A DNA stretch of 9,425 bases from Simkania sp. (GCA_028281425.1 JANQJX010000064.1:1-9425), one strand, 5' to 3'. Counted from the stretch's first letter, positions 1 through 6,480 are shown. Program-made: numbers and translations. The notes: generated by a model from the sequence alone, not told the origin.

Positions 1-164
1 AAAGGTTAAAGGGGCTTCTACTGTCCACATTCTAATACCCAATAAATATTTAAAAAAATAAAAAGAATATAAACTTATGGTTTTATCAGTAAGAAAAAAC
101 GGCGTTGGGGGTCTGCGGAAATTCTATATCTTTTCCCGCTGGGGATTTTTAGTTTTTAAAATGC

Positions 165-524
165 CTAGCGGGAGGCGAACTTCATCCAGCCACCTGTCAT
201 TTTTCCAATTTCTTGAAGGGGCGCTTCAATGATCACATATTTTTTTAAGTCGATTGTACGTGTCTCCTTAGCTAAACGGATCAGCACCTTGAGAAGGTCC
301 AGCTTTTGGCTCATCAACCTCAAAGAGGCTAAATGCTTTTCTCCAGACAGATGGCTTGTTGCAATCAAGATTTCTAAAAGATCTAGTGCTGCTGTTTCGC
401 ACTTTTGCCAGAGAGTATACCGCTTTGACTTGGGGATTTTATCTTGATAGAGGTGAAGAAGTTTATAAGGATCATAAACCTTTTGAAAAAGAGGAATATC
501 TAAAACGGAGCGTTTTTGGTTCAT
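165..524 (-). CDS. Avd-like four-helix-bundle protein (retroelement accessory type)
   Basis: Small 119-residue protein with a complete reading frame. The order of features matches the Avd/four-helix-bundle family found beside diversity-generating retroelement and related reverse transcriptases: an N-terminal IPLFQKVYDPYKLLHLY segment, RYTLWQKCETAALDLLEILI, a KLDLLKVLIRLAKE helix, and the C-terminal LQEIGKMTGGWMK signature. In the known family, Avd forms a basic pentameric barrel that binds nucleic acid and the reverse transcriptase; that role here is inferred. The ATG (complement of 522-524) lies in the same CATG as the ATG of the divergent reverse transcriptase. No clear Shine-Dalgarno is seen upstream, so expression is uncertain. 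Relatives are usually codirectional with and upstream of the reverse transcriptase, so divergence is odd. The family assignment is fairly secure; present-day function is not. Confidence 0.72.
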   Translation of the reverse strand: MNQKRSVLDIPLFQKVYDPYKLLHLYQDKIPKSKRYTLWQKCETAALDLLEILIATSHLSGEKHLASLRLMSQKLDLLKVLIRLAKETRTIDLKKYVIIEAPLQEIGKMTGGWMKFASR

Positions 525-1042
525 GACAGTCTTGGCCCACTCTTTTGAACAATTGATTTCGATTCCTAATTTGTTTCAATGCTGGGAACAGTTTAAGAGA
601 TATAAAAGAAAAGACATTCAAGTTTTTGAAAGATACCTAGAAGACAACATCTTTGATCTGAGTGAGAAACTTAAAAAGGGGAGCTATTCCCATAGAGTCT
701 ATCAACATTTCCATGTTTTTGATCCTAAAGAGGCGCCATATTAGCAAAGCATCAGTTCGAGACCGACTTGTCCATCAGGTCGTTTATAACGAGCTGGTAG
801 GTATCTTTGACAAAAGATTTATATTCCAGTCTTTTTCCTGCCGTTTAGGGAAGGGGACTCATAAGGGAGTCAGCGCCCTTGAGCGAGCGTTGAGAAAAGT
901 CAGCGCAAATGGAACAAAACCCTGCTATGTTCTAAAAATGGATATCAATCGTTTTTTTGATAATATTTGTCACACGACTCTTAAAAGATTTATCAGAAAG
1001 CACATAACAGACCAGGAGCTTCGTACCGGGCTACCGCTCTGA
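523..1042 (+). pseudogene. Reverse transcriptase, frameshifted and truncated
   Basis: Two overlapping frames encode one reverse transcriptase N-terminal half. Frame one (523-744) gives an EQLISIPNLFQCWEQF...KDIQVFERYLEDNIFDL segment and ends with FDPK. Frame two resumes with RRHISKASVRDRLVHQVVYN, FIFQSFSCRLGKGTHKG and the RT motif A CYVLKMDINRFFDNI (catalytic Asp codon at 941). One extra base near 730 explains the switch: skipping it restores the DPK-x-RHI-x-KASVRDR order typical of this family (reverse transcriptase/maturase-like, found with four-helix-bundle genes). The frame stops at 1042 without the YxDD motif or the thumb, so about half of the protein is missing. The final TGLPL could be the start of motif B (GxPxGN) joined after an internal deletion, but that is only a guess. 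ACGGAG at 505-510 could be a distant ribosome binding site. It is almost certainly inactive as a polymerase. Confidence 0.82.
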
Positions 1043-1079
1043 GTTATCTATAAGTCACTAAAGTCGTAACATAAGGATG

Positions 1080-1150
1080 TGCGACTTATCTTAAGGCCTA
1101 AGGAGAAAAGATCCTTTAGACGATGATTCTCCAGTTCAAAGCAGGCCTTT
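1080..1150 (+). repeat. Repeat module A, copy 1
   Basis: A 71-nt stretch from TGCGACTTATCTTAAGG to AGGCCTTT matches the reverse complement of 7428-7500 with two substitutions and one 2-nt gap. It can fold: AAGGCCT (1093-1099) pairs with AGGCCTT (1143-1149), and inside this GGAGAA (1102-1107) pairs with TTCTCC (1127-1132). The other copy keeps the outer stem but has one mismatch in the inner one. High identity implies recent duplication, or upkeep by gene conversion. The family is not recognised. Confidence 0.85.
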
Positions 1151-1290
1151 TATTATCGATAGTTTCCCTTTGGCTGCCTGTCAAAATCACAAGATTTTTC
1201 GATTCCAGCTTTTTCAAGGCAAAGAGTTTCATGGTGATACAGCATCAAAAAAGAGCTATTTTTTTGGAGCGTAAGGTTCACAAGAAATCA

Positions 1291-1377
1291 CATTTAGTGG
1301 GTGTTAGCTTTAAGTCGCATTTTACGCCACCCCTGGAAAAAGCGCTGCACGAGTGTTTTCAGAAATGCCAAGAAATT
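1291..1377 (+). repeat. Repeat module B, copy 1
   Basis: This segment matches the reverse complement of 9122-9210 at about 81 of 89 aligned positions. It contains the 22-bp core (1310-1331, TTAAGTCGCATTTTACGCC followed by ACC) that recurs inverted at 7398-7419 and 9169-9190, and directly in a diverged form at 9086-9107. Module A lies upstream in the same orientation, 159 nt before the core. In the 7.4-kb copy the same two parts are only 8 nt apart, so one of the two has gained or lost DNA between them. Confidence 0.8.
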
Positions 1378-1679
1378 CTCGAGTGGATGAATTTTGCAGC
1401 TTAACCTAAAAAAGTATATGGGGTATCCCAGAGAAACAGAGCATGCGAAATGGGGGCTAACGCCAAATTTATTTGCTCATCCAGGAGGTTCAGTCCCTGC
1501 TTTTTCAGCAAGTTCTTTCCTCAAGAGATGTCCCACACCTAGAGCAGGAATAGAAGTTAAACGATTTGGATTTAAAAAATTGAGGAAATAAAGAAAGATT
1601 GGTACGATTTCCAGAGTTAGGTTTCAAAAATTCTAAAAGATAGTTGGTGTGAAAATAGGGAGAATTTAGGGTTAAAAAA

Positions 1680-1793
1680 ATGTAAGTTGCATGCAAGGCT
1701 TTTATGAAAATCTGCCTAAAATTAACACTTTAGCTATTCCTTATGCACCAATAATCTGGACCTTTTCATAGAAGTCTTACATGCAATTTGCGT
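1680..1793 (+). repeat. Large imperfect palindrome before the glycosyltransferase
   Basis: Bases 1680-1710 pair with 1763-1793 to make a 31-position stem closed by a 52-nt loop (1711-1762). Thirty of 31 positions pair in a plus-strand RNA. Five of these are G-U wobbles (at 1681, 1683, 1686, 1698 and 1702), and the single mismatch is C1694/A1779. On the minus strand those five would be A/C mismatches, so the pattern favours a plus-strand transcript. A 10-nt direct repeat, AAAAAAATGT, flanks it at 1674-1683 and 1795-1804. It may be a 5' leader structure, a small RNA, or the terminal inverted repeats of a small non-autonomous element. Confidence 0.7.
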
Positions 1794-1815
1794 GAAAAAA
1801 ATGTGTTTTTGATGC

Positions 1816-2775
1816 ATGTCGATATTTATTATTCTTCTTAATTGGAATGGAAAACAAGACACAGTTGAATGTATTGAGAGCTTGCAAAAAGTGATAACCT
1901 CTCATCATCTTATCATTGTTGATAATGGATCAGCTGATGGTTCTAAAGAGGCAGTGAGAAAGAAATTTCCACAGGTCACTTGGATTGAAAACAAGAAAAA
2001 TCTAGGCTATGCTGAGGGCAATAATGTTGGGATTCATTATGCCTTAAGAAAAGAAGCCTCTTTTATTTTGATTTTAAATAATGATACCATTGTAGCTCCT
2101 AATTTTTTGGAGGCTTTTTTAGAAACAATAGAAAAAAACCCTAACATTGCCATTTTAGGAGCTAAACCACATCTTTATGATCATCCAAAAAAGCTTGACC
2201 ATCTAGGAGGAATGTGGAACCCTAGGAAAGGGCAATTCGATCTTATTGGCTTGCGTGATGGAGAAGAAAAATGGAATTGTCTTCGACCCTTAGATTATGT
2301 GTGTGGTTGCGCTCTTTTTGCCAAGGCAGAGGTTTTTCAAAAAATCGGAGGATTTGATCCCCGATTTTTTCTATTTTGGGAAGAAAGTGACTGGTGTTTT
2401 CGTGCTAAACGAGCCGGTTATGTTTCTTATTTTTGTCCAGAGGCAAAACTCTGGCATAAGGTTTCAGCCTCTTTTAATAGACAAAAAGTAAGTACCACTT
2501 ATTTCTGGTGGCGTAATCGTCTTCTTTGGATTAAATTGAATTGCAAAAGAAAAGAAAGATATTTTCTTTTTTCTAAGATCTTTTTTTGTGAAGTGTGTCG
2601 TCTTTGCAAGCTTTACTTATTTAAAAAGATCCAACTTTTTGGAGAGCAGATATTATATCCTAAAAAGAATTTTGCAGAAAAAAAGAGATGTTTGCAGAAT
2701 TATCGTGCTGCTTTATTAGGTGTTAAAGACTATATTTTTAATCGTTTTGGCCCAGGTTCTTTCTTAAGTCGGTAA
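1816..2775 (+). CDS. Family 2 glycosyltransferase, WbbL/rhamnosyltransferase-like
   Basis: Predicted to move a sugar from a nucleotide-sugar donor to a glycan or lipid acceptor at the cytoplasmic face of the inner membrane; donor and acceptor are not identifiable. The GT-A fold is visible in order: FIILLNWNGKQDTVECIESL at the N-terminus (NWNG at 9-12), IIVDNGSADGS near 34-44, NLGYAEGNNVGI near 62-73, the metal-binding NND in ILNNDT at 88-91, and GCALFAKAEVFQKIGGFDPRF leading to the acidic EESDWCFR at 189-196, equivalent to the usual EDxDxxxR catalytic segment. The C-terminal third is basic and rich in aromatics and cysteines, perhaps membrane-associated. At 319 residues it has normal length for the subfamily and appears intact. 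The ATG has no obvious Shine-Dalgarno, and the palindrome at 1680-1793 ends 22 nt before it. It is not a secretion-system gene and has its own upstream region. Confidence 0.85.
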   Translation: MSIFIILLNWNGKQDTVECIESLQKVITSHHLIIVDNGSADGSKEAVRKKFPQVTWIENKKNLGYAEGNNVGIHYALRKEASFILILNNDTIVAPNFLEAFLETIEKNPNIAILGAKPHLYDHPKKLDHLGGMWNPRKGQFDLIGLRDGEEKWNCLRPLDYVCGCALFAKAEVFQKIGGFDPRFFLFWEESDWCFRAKRAGYVSYFCPEAKLWHKVSASFNRQKVSTTYFWWRNRLLWIKLNCKRKERYFLFSKIFFCEVCRLCKLYLFKKIQLFGEQILYPKKNFAEKKRCLQNYRAALLGVKDYIFNRFGPGSFLSR

Positions 2776-2803
2776 AAAATAGGAGAAAGAGAAGGGTTTT
2801 AAT

Positions 2804-2832
2804 TTGGTGCAAAGTCGTTAACGTGTTATAAA
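2804..2832 (+). promoter_or_regulatory. Candidate sigma-70-type promoter of the secretion operon
   Basis: TTGGTG (2804-2809) and TATAAA (2827-2832) are separated by exactly 17 nt, in the gap between the glycosyltransferase stop and sctJ. Transcription would start near 2839, leaving a leader of about 20 nt before the translation start. No sigma-54-type box was seen here. The boxes are good but the call is prediction only. Confidence 0.5.
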
Positions 2833-2847
2833 AAGTGGAGTAAAGAT

Positions 2848-2852
2848 AAGGA
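2848..2852 (+). promoter_or_regulatory. Ribosome binding site that selects a TTG start for sctJ
   Basis: AAGGA ends 7 nt before TTG at 2860, an ideal spacing, but lies 16 nt before the in-frame ATG at 2869. This favours TTG as the start. An out-of-frame ATG at 2855 opens a five-codon frame whose TGA (2870-2872) overlaps the ATG at 2869. Confidence 0.5.
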
Positions 2853-2859
2853 AAATGAA

Positions 2860-3822
2860 TTGTTTATCATGAGATATGGAAACCGAAAAAGAAATCATGC
2901 ACGGTCTTATTTCCTTTTTGTAACTTTTATGGCTTTTCTTTTGCTTCTTGGGGGATGTGAAAAAAATCAGTCTGTTGTAGGCCATATTGATGAAAGAGAG
3001 GCTAATATTATTTTGGTTCTTCTCGAGAGTAAAGGAATTGTAGCTCAAAAGATAAAAGATTCGTCGGGAGGAGAAATAGGTGGAACTACAGAAGTGAAAT
3101 ATTCGATTTTTGTTCCTCAAAATCAAACAATTGAAGCAATCGCTTATCTCAATCAAAATGGCTTTCCAAGGCAAAGTGGTACGAACCTTCTTGATTTATT
3201 TGCAAAACAAGGATTGATGACTTCGGATAAAGAGGAGACGATTCGTTATCAAGCAGGTCTTGGACAGCAACTAACAAATACGATTCTCATGATTGATGGT
3301 GTGATTGATGCGAGTGTACAGCTTTCTTTTCCTCCAGATGAAACTGGCATAGGGATGCAGGAAGGGAAAAAAAAGATTACAGCTGCTGTTTATGTCAAGC
3401 ATCAAGGAGTGATTGATGATCCCAATATCCATTTGGAAAATAAAATCAAGCGGCTCATTTCAGGCAGTGTGACAGGTCTTGATATCAATGATGTGACAGT
3501 TGTTTCAGATCGCTCTCGTTTTACCGATATTACCTTAGGAATTTCTCCTGTTGCTCTTTCAGGTCCTCGCAATGAATATGTAAGTATTTGGAAAATTGTC
3601 ATGAATAAAGAGTCTGCAATGCGTTTTCGCTTTCTTTTCTTTTTAATTACAACGATTGCAGTTATTCTTGCTTTGATGGTGGGTTGGCTTATTTGGAAAT
3701 TTTATCCTCTTCTCAAAAGGGGGGGGTTTTTTCAATCTTTGTTTAAAAGTCCTGTTCCATGGGTTTCTGGAAAAAAAACTGAGGAAAATGCATCTGAGCA
3801 AAAACCTCCAAATGAAGGTTAG
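2860..3822 (+). CDS. sctJ: Type III secretion inner-membrane ring lipoprotein SctJ (YscJ/CdsJ)
   Basis: Forms the periplasmic-side inner-membrane ring of the injectisome; the family is related to FliF. The N-terminus has basic residues, a hydrophobic stretch (about 16-30) and a lipobox LGGC, so Cys33 should be lipidated after signal peptidase II cleavage. The first ring-building domain covers roughly 38-100 (DEREANIILVLLESKGI...VPQNQTIEAIAYLNQNGFPR), then a linker (GTNLLDLFAKQGLMTSDKEETIRYQ), then the second domain to about 220 (IRYQAGLGQQLTNTILMIDGVIDASVQLSFP...ITAAVYVKH...IKRLISGSVTGLDINDVTVV). A transmembrane helix follows at about 257-277, then a short cytoplasmic tail that should face the sorting platform. 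The start is TTG, chosen from AAGGA spacing; an ATG three codons later is the alternative. First gene of a six-gene operon, with its own promoter candidate. Confidence 0.95.
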   Translation: MFIMRYGNRKRNHARSYFLFVTFMAFLLLLGGCEKNQSVVGHIDEREANIILVLLESKGIVAQKIKDSSGGEIGGTTEVKYSIFVPQNQTIEAIAYLNQNGFPRQSGTNLLDLFAKQGLMTSDKEETIRYQAGLGQQLTNTILMIDGVIDASVQLSFPPDETGIGMQEGKKKITAAVYVKHQGVIDDPNIHLENKIKRLISGSVTGLDINDVTVVSDRSRFTDITLGISPVALSGPRNEYVSIWKIVMNKESAMRFRFLFFLITTIAVILALMVGWLIWKFYPLLKRGGFFQSLFKSPVPWVSGKKTEENASEQKPPNEG

Positions 3823-3833
3823 TTTAAAATTCA

Positions 3834-4700
3834 ATGAATAATGCCACTTGGATCACTTATCAGAGTTTGCTTGAAAATTGTAATCCCGAGGAGAAACAGG
3901 CGTTAGAGCGTTATGGATATGGGTCTTACAAAGCTGAGACGTTTCGCTTTCCTCCTCTTTCGATGGATTTTTTAGAAGCGTTTGTTTCTTTAGAAAAACG
4001 TCTTTCTCTTATTCACTATTCATGGTTGATTTCTTTTATTGAACCTTTTTCTGAAAATGATAAGAGACTCATTTTATCCGTGTTAAATCCTTTTCAAAGT
4101 AAGAAATTAAAAGCCTATTTTAAAATAGAAGAATCTTTGGAAGCTCTTACAGGTCCTGTAAAACATTTTTTACAGGGTGTGATTTATAAGAGTTTAATCA
4201 AGGGAGAAAAAGATTTCCTTCCTTTTGAGTATCTTTTTTCTTATCCACTAAGCCCCTTGCTTCGATTAAATAAAAATCAAGTGCAATATTTGGTAGATTT
4301 CCTTGGACTTCATGATCTTTCAACTGAGCTAAAGCAAATTGTTAAATCAGATCAAATTAAAAAAGTGTATAGAGCTCTTTCGTCTATAGAAAGAGAATAT
4401 CTCAAAGTGCTTAGCAAAAAGAAAGAACCCGTGTTTTTTGCACGATTAAATCTTGAAAAATGGGATGGGAATCAAGACATCCTCAAAAAAATATTGCATC
4501 AGCGTGGATTTAATCGGCTTGCTAAGGCTCTTTTTGGGGCTCCTCCTGCGTTGCTTTGGCATCTTATGCATCGCTTAGATACGGGGAGAGCAAGAATTTT
4601 GCGTAAGTATTATGCAGATATTTGTCATGAGCAGGCAAAAGAGACTTTAATTCATCAAACTATAGAACTTATTCCTTTAATCGAGAAACATTATGAGTAA
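3834..4700 (+). CDS. CT560-like protein in the SctK position of the operon
   Basis: A 288-residue soluble protein without signal peptide or transmembrane helix, largely helical by composition (LEAFVSLEKRLSLIHYSW, LIKGEKDFLPFEYLFSY, VYRALSSIEREYLKVL, PPALLWHLMHRLDTGRARILRKYY). No motif is recognised from sequence alone. It sits between sctJ and sctL, which in Chlamydia is the place of CT560 and in other systems often that of SctK. SctK is a sorting-platform component that links SctD/SctJ rings to SctQ and SctL. Its start is 11 nt after the sctJ stop and its last 8 nt overlap the sctL start, so the three are translationally linked. An SctK-like role is inferred from position, size and solubility. 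The gene is intact and certainly expressed with its neighbours if the operon is. Confidence 0.8.
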   Translation: MNNATWITYQSLLENCNPEEKQALERYGYGSYKAETFRFPPLSMDFLEAFVSLEKRLSLIHYSWLISFIEPFSENDKRLILSVLNPFQSKKLKAYFKIEESLEALTGPVKHFLQGVIYKSLIKGEKDFLPFEYLFSYPLSPLLRLNKNQVQYLVDFLGLHDLSTELKQIVKSDQIKKVYRALSSIEREYLKVLSKKKEPVFFARLNLEKWDGNQDILKKILHQRGFNRLAKALFGAPPALLWHLMHRLDTGRARILRKYYADICHEQAKETLIHQTIELIPLIEKHYE

Positions 4701-5319
4701 GTTTTTTTCTCTTATTTTTTCAGGGGAAATTCATCGAAAAGGCAATCAAAAAATTTTGCCGAAAGAAGCTTTTAGCCTTTTGATTGAGGCTCAAGAAGTT
4801 TTAGAAAATGCCAAAAAAGATGTGAAGCTTTATTTAGAACAAAACAAAGAAGAATGTGTAAAAGTGCTTAAAAAAGCTAAAGAAGCGGGATTTAATGAGG
4901 GGCTTCGAGAGTTTAATAAGCAAATTATGCTTTATGAAGAAAAAATTGCTTCTCTGGAACAAAAGCTACAGGCTCTTGTTTTACCTCTTGCATTACAAGC
5001 AGCAAAAAAGATTGTTGGAAGAGAAATGACTTTGAATTCTCAGACCATTGTAGATATTGTTCTTCAGAGTTTAAAGCCAGTGGTGCAAAATCATTTTATT
5101 AAAATTTATGTCAATAAAAAAGATAAGGAACTCCTCGATAAAAAAAAAGAAGACCTAAAAGCGATTTTAGAGCATGTCAAAACATTTATGATTGAAGAAA
5201 GAGATGATGTAGAAATAGGTGGTTGTATTATAGAAACCGAAGCTGGTATCATCAATGCGAGTTTGCAAAATCAATGGAGTGCGCTCGAATCGGCCTTTGA
5301 AGCATTTATGAAACACTAA
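4693..5319 (+). CDS. sctL: Type III secretion ATPase stator SctL (YscL/CdsL)
   Basis: SctL is the cytoplasmic stator of the HrpE/YscL/FliH family, which binds the SctN ATPase and the SctQ pods. The 208 residues show the usual arrangement: a short N-terminal FFSLIFSGEIHRKG segment, a long charged coiled coil at about 25-95 (EAQEVLENAKKDVKLYLEQ, KEAGFNEGLREF, LYEEKIASLEQKLQAL), then the conserved C-terminal domain ALQAAKKIVGREM...IVDIVLQSLKPV, ending in the family signature DVEIGGCIIETEAGIINASL followed by LESAFEAF. The start overlaps the end of the preceding gene by 8 nt, consistent with translational coupling. The intact C-terminal domain argues for function. Confidence 0.93.
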   Translation: MSKFFSLIFSGEIHRKGNQKILPKEAFSLLIEAQEVLENAKKDVKLYLEQNKEECVKVLKKAKEAGFNEGLREFNKQIMLYEEKIASLEQKLQALVLPLALQAAKKIVGREMTLNSQTIVDIVLQSLKPVVQNHFIKIYVNKKDKELLDKKKEDLKAILEHVKTFMIEERDDVEIGGCIIETEAGIINASLQNQWSALESAFEAFMKH

Positions 5320-5325
5320 AGCCAA

Positions 5326-6201
5326 ATGACAATCAAATATCTTAAACAGTCATCTTTCTTTATTTTTTTTCTTTTGTTTTCTTTATTAACTTTTTCTCAT
5401 CATTTTGCTTTAGCTCAGGAAACCGATGAAGCAAAGGCTTCAATTCTTCCAAAGCAAGAAAATAATTCAGAAGAAAATCCATCAGAAGCTTTATCTCAAG
5501 GAGTCAGTGGTTTAATGCAACCAAGTCGTTTTGGAACTCCTAATGTTGTCACAATGCTCTCAGTGATTACACTGCTTGCATTGTTGCCTTTTATTGTGCT
5601 CCTTTTAACCTCTTATACAAAAATTGTCATTGTACTTTCTCTTGTAAGAAGTGCTCTTGGAGTTCAACAGGCTCCTCCCAATCAGGTTTTAAATGGAATT
5701 GCCATCTTAATGACAATTTATGTGATGTTTCCAACAGGTGTTGCGATGTATGATGCAGGAAAAGACTTTCTCTTGAAAGAAGCTCCTCGTGAACTCTTTA
5801 CCGCCAATACAGCGGCTTATATTGTTGATGTCATTGATAAATCAAAAGCTCCTCTTCAAAATTTTTTAAAGCGTAATATGGTGACTTCTCATCAGAGTAA
5901 TTTCTATCGACTTGCTTATCGCAGCCTTCCTGAGGAATATCGTAAAGATTTAACTCCAAATGACTTTATTGTTTTAATCCCGGCTTTTATTACCTCACAA
6001 GTTAAAGGAGCGTTTGAAATTGGTGTTTTGATTTATCTTCCTTTTTTTGTGATTGATTTAGTGACTTCGAATATTTTGCTTGCAATGGGGATGATGATGC
6101 TCTCTCCCTTAACGATTGCGCTTCCTCTTAAATTATTGTTGATTGTCATGACAGATGGATGGACCTTGATTATTCAGGGACTTGTTTTAACATATAGATG
6201 A
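5326..6201 (+). CDS. sctR: Type III secretion export gate protein SctR (YscR/FliP)
   Basis: Core subunit of the export gate, where five SctR copies with SctT and SctS form the helical pore across the inner membrane. The N-terminus is a clear signal peptide (basic MTIKYLK, hydrophobic core 11-23, likely cleavage after ALA at 28-30), followed by a low-complexity, Glu/Ser/Ala-rich stretch to about residue 75 that many injectisome SctR proteins lack. The FliP/YscR body then shows both family signatures: LPFIVLLLTSYTKIVIVLSL with VRSALGVQQAPPNQVLNGIA (about 87-127), and GAFEIGVLIYLPFFVIDLVT with SNILLAMGMMML (about 228-259). The C-terminus closes with LPLKLLLIVMTDGW. It starts 6 nt after the sctL stop with no strong Shine-Dalgarno, so it may depend on coupling. 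Secure assignment. Confidence 0.96.
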   Translation: MTIKYLKQSSFFIFFLLFSLLTFSHHFALAQETDEAKASILPKQENNSEENPSEALSQGVSGLMQPSRFGTPNVVTMLSVITLLALLPFIVLLLTSYTKIVIVLSLVRSALGVQQAPPNQVLNGIAILMTIYVMFPTGVAMYDAGKDFLLKEAPRELFTANTAAYIVDVIDKSKAPLQNFLKRNMVTSHQSNFYRLAYRSLPEEYRKDLTPNDFIVLIPAFITSQVKGAFEIGVLIYLPFFVIDLVTSNILLAMGMMMLSPLTIALPLKLLLIVMTDGWTLIIQGLVLTYR

Positions 6202-6210
6202 CTTTAAAAG

Positions 6211-6480
6211 ATGTATCAAACTGAAATTTACCAGCTTGCTTATCAAGCACTTCTTTTGATTCTTATTCTTTCAGGACCTCCTATCCTTATCAGTATGTTC
6301 CTTGGGCTGTCGGTTGCGATTTTTCAAGCAGCTACACAAATTCAGGAACAAACCCTTTCTTTTACTGTTAAGCTTGTGGCTGTGATTATGACTTTGATAT
6401 TAATGGGGGGATTTTTAAGTGCGCAAATTATGCAGTTTGCAACAAATATCTTTATTAATTTCTCTCACTGGAATTCATAA
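6211..6480 (+). CDS. sctS: Type III secretion export gate protein SctS (YscS/FliQ)
   Basis: An 89-residue, two-helix membrane protein that packs as about four copies around the SctR/SctT core of the export gate. It has the family's length and both membrane segments (about 12-37 and 50-72) around the conserved loop FQAATQIQEQTLSF. It ends with FATNIF, as family members do. The ATG lies 9 nt after the sctR stop; the upstream in-frame codon at 6205 is TAA, so the start cannot be earlier. The preceding ribosome binding site is poor. Confidence 0.95.
   Translation: MYQTEIYQLAYQALLLILILSGPPILISMFLGLSVAIFQAATQIQEQTLSFTVKLVAVIMTLILMGGFLSAQIMQFATNIFINFSHWNS

Larger units (their letters stand above)
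1043..1815. other. Gene-poor stretch holding repeats and a palindrome
   Basis: No convincing gene lies between the broken reverse transcriptase and the glycosyltransferase. Open frames at 1123-1404 and 1394-1591 have no recognisable family, and the first is built largely from repeat modules A and B that occur elsewhere in non-coding contexts. The minus strand around 1233-1117 reads MKLFALKKLESKNLVILTG...NWRIIV and then hits stops. This faintly recalls the C-terminal end of an IS4-type transposase (RW-x-IE-x-LF), but is too weak to call. The stretch is best read as insertion-element debris plus the glycosyltransferase upstream region. Confidence 0.55.

Noticed and set aside
135..172. CCCGCT...AGCGGG inverted repeat overlapping the end of the Avd-like gene, as a terminator.
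   Set aside because: Only 6 bp with a 26-nt loop, and no T run follows on the minus strand.
1059..1076. AAAGTCGTAACATAAGG resembles the conserved 3' end of 16S rRNA (AAGTCGTAACAAGGTA).
   Set aside because: The match stops after about ten bases, has an insertion, and nothing upstream resembles 16S rRNA.
1123..1404. 93-codon plus-strand open frame.
   Set aside because: It is composed mostly of repeat modules A and B, which are not in a conserved frame in their other copies, and its product matches no family I know.
1415..1450. Similarity of TCCCAGAGAAACAGAGCATG to part of the sctT terminator (TCCCAGAAAAACAGAGGATG, 7365-7384).
   Set aside because: About 18 of 20 positions match, but there is no partner arm at the first site and no extension, so chance or an untraceable repeat is as likely.
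1394..1591. 65-codon plus-strand open frame (and an overlapping minus-strand frame at 1505-1696).
   Set aside because: No family, no ribosome binding site and low complexity of evidence; either strand could be read, so neither is supported.
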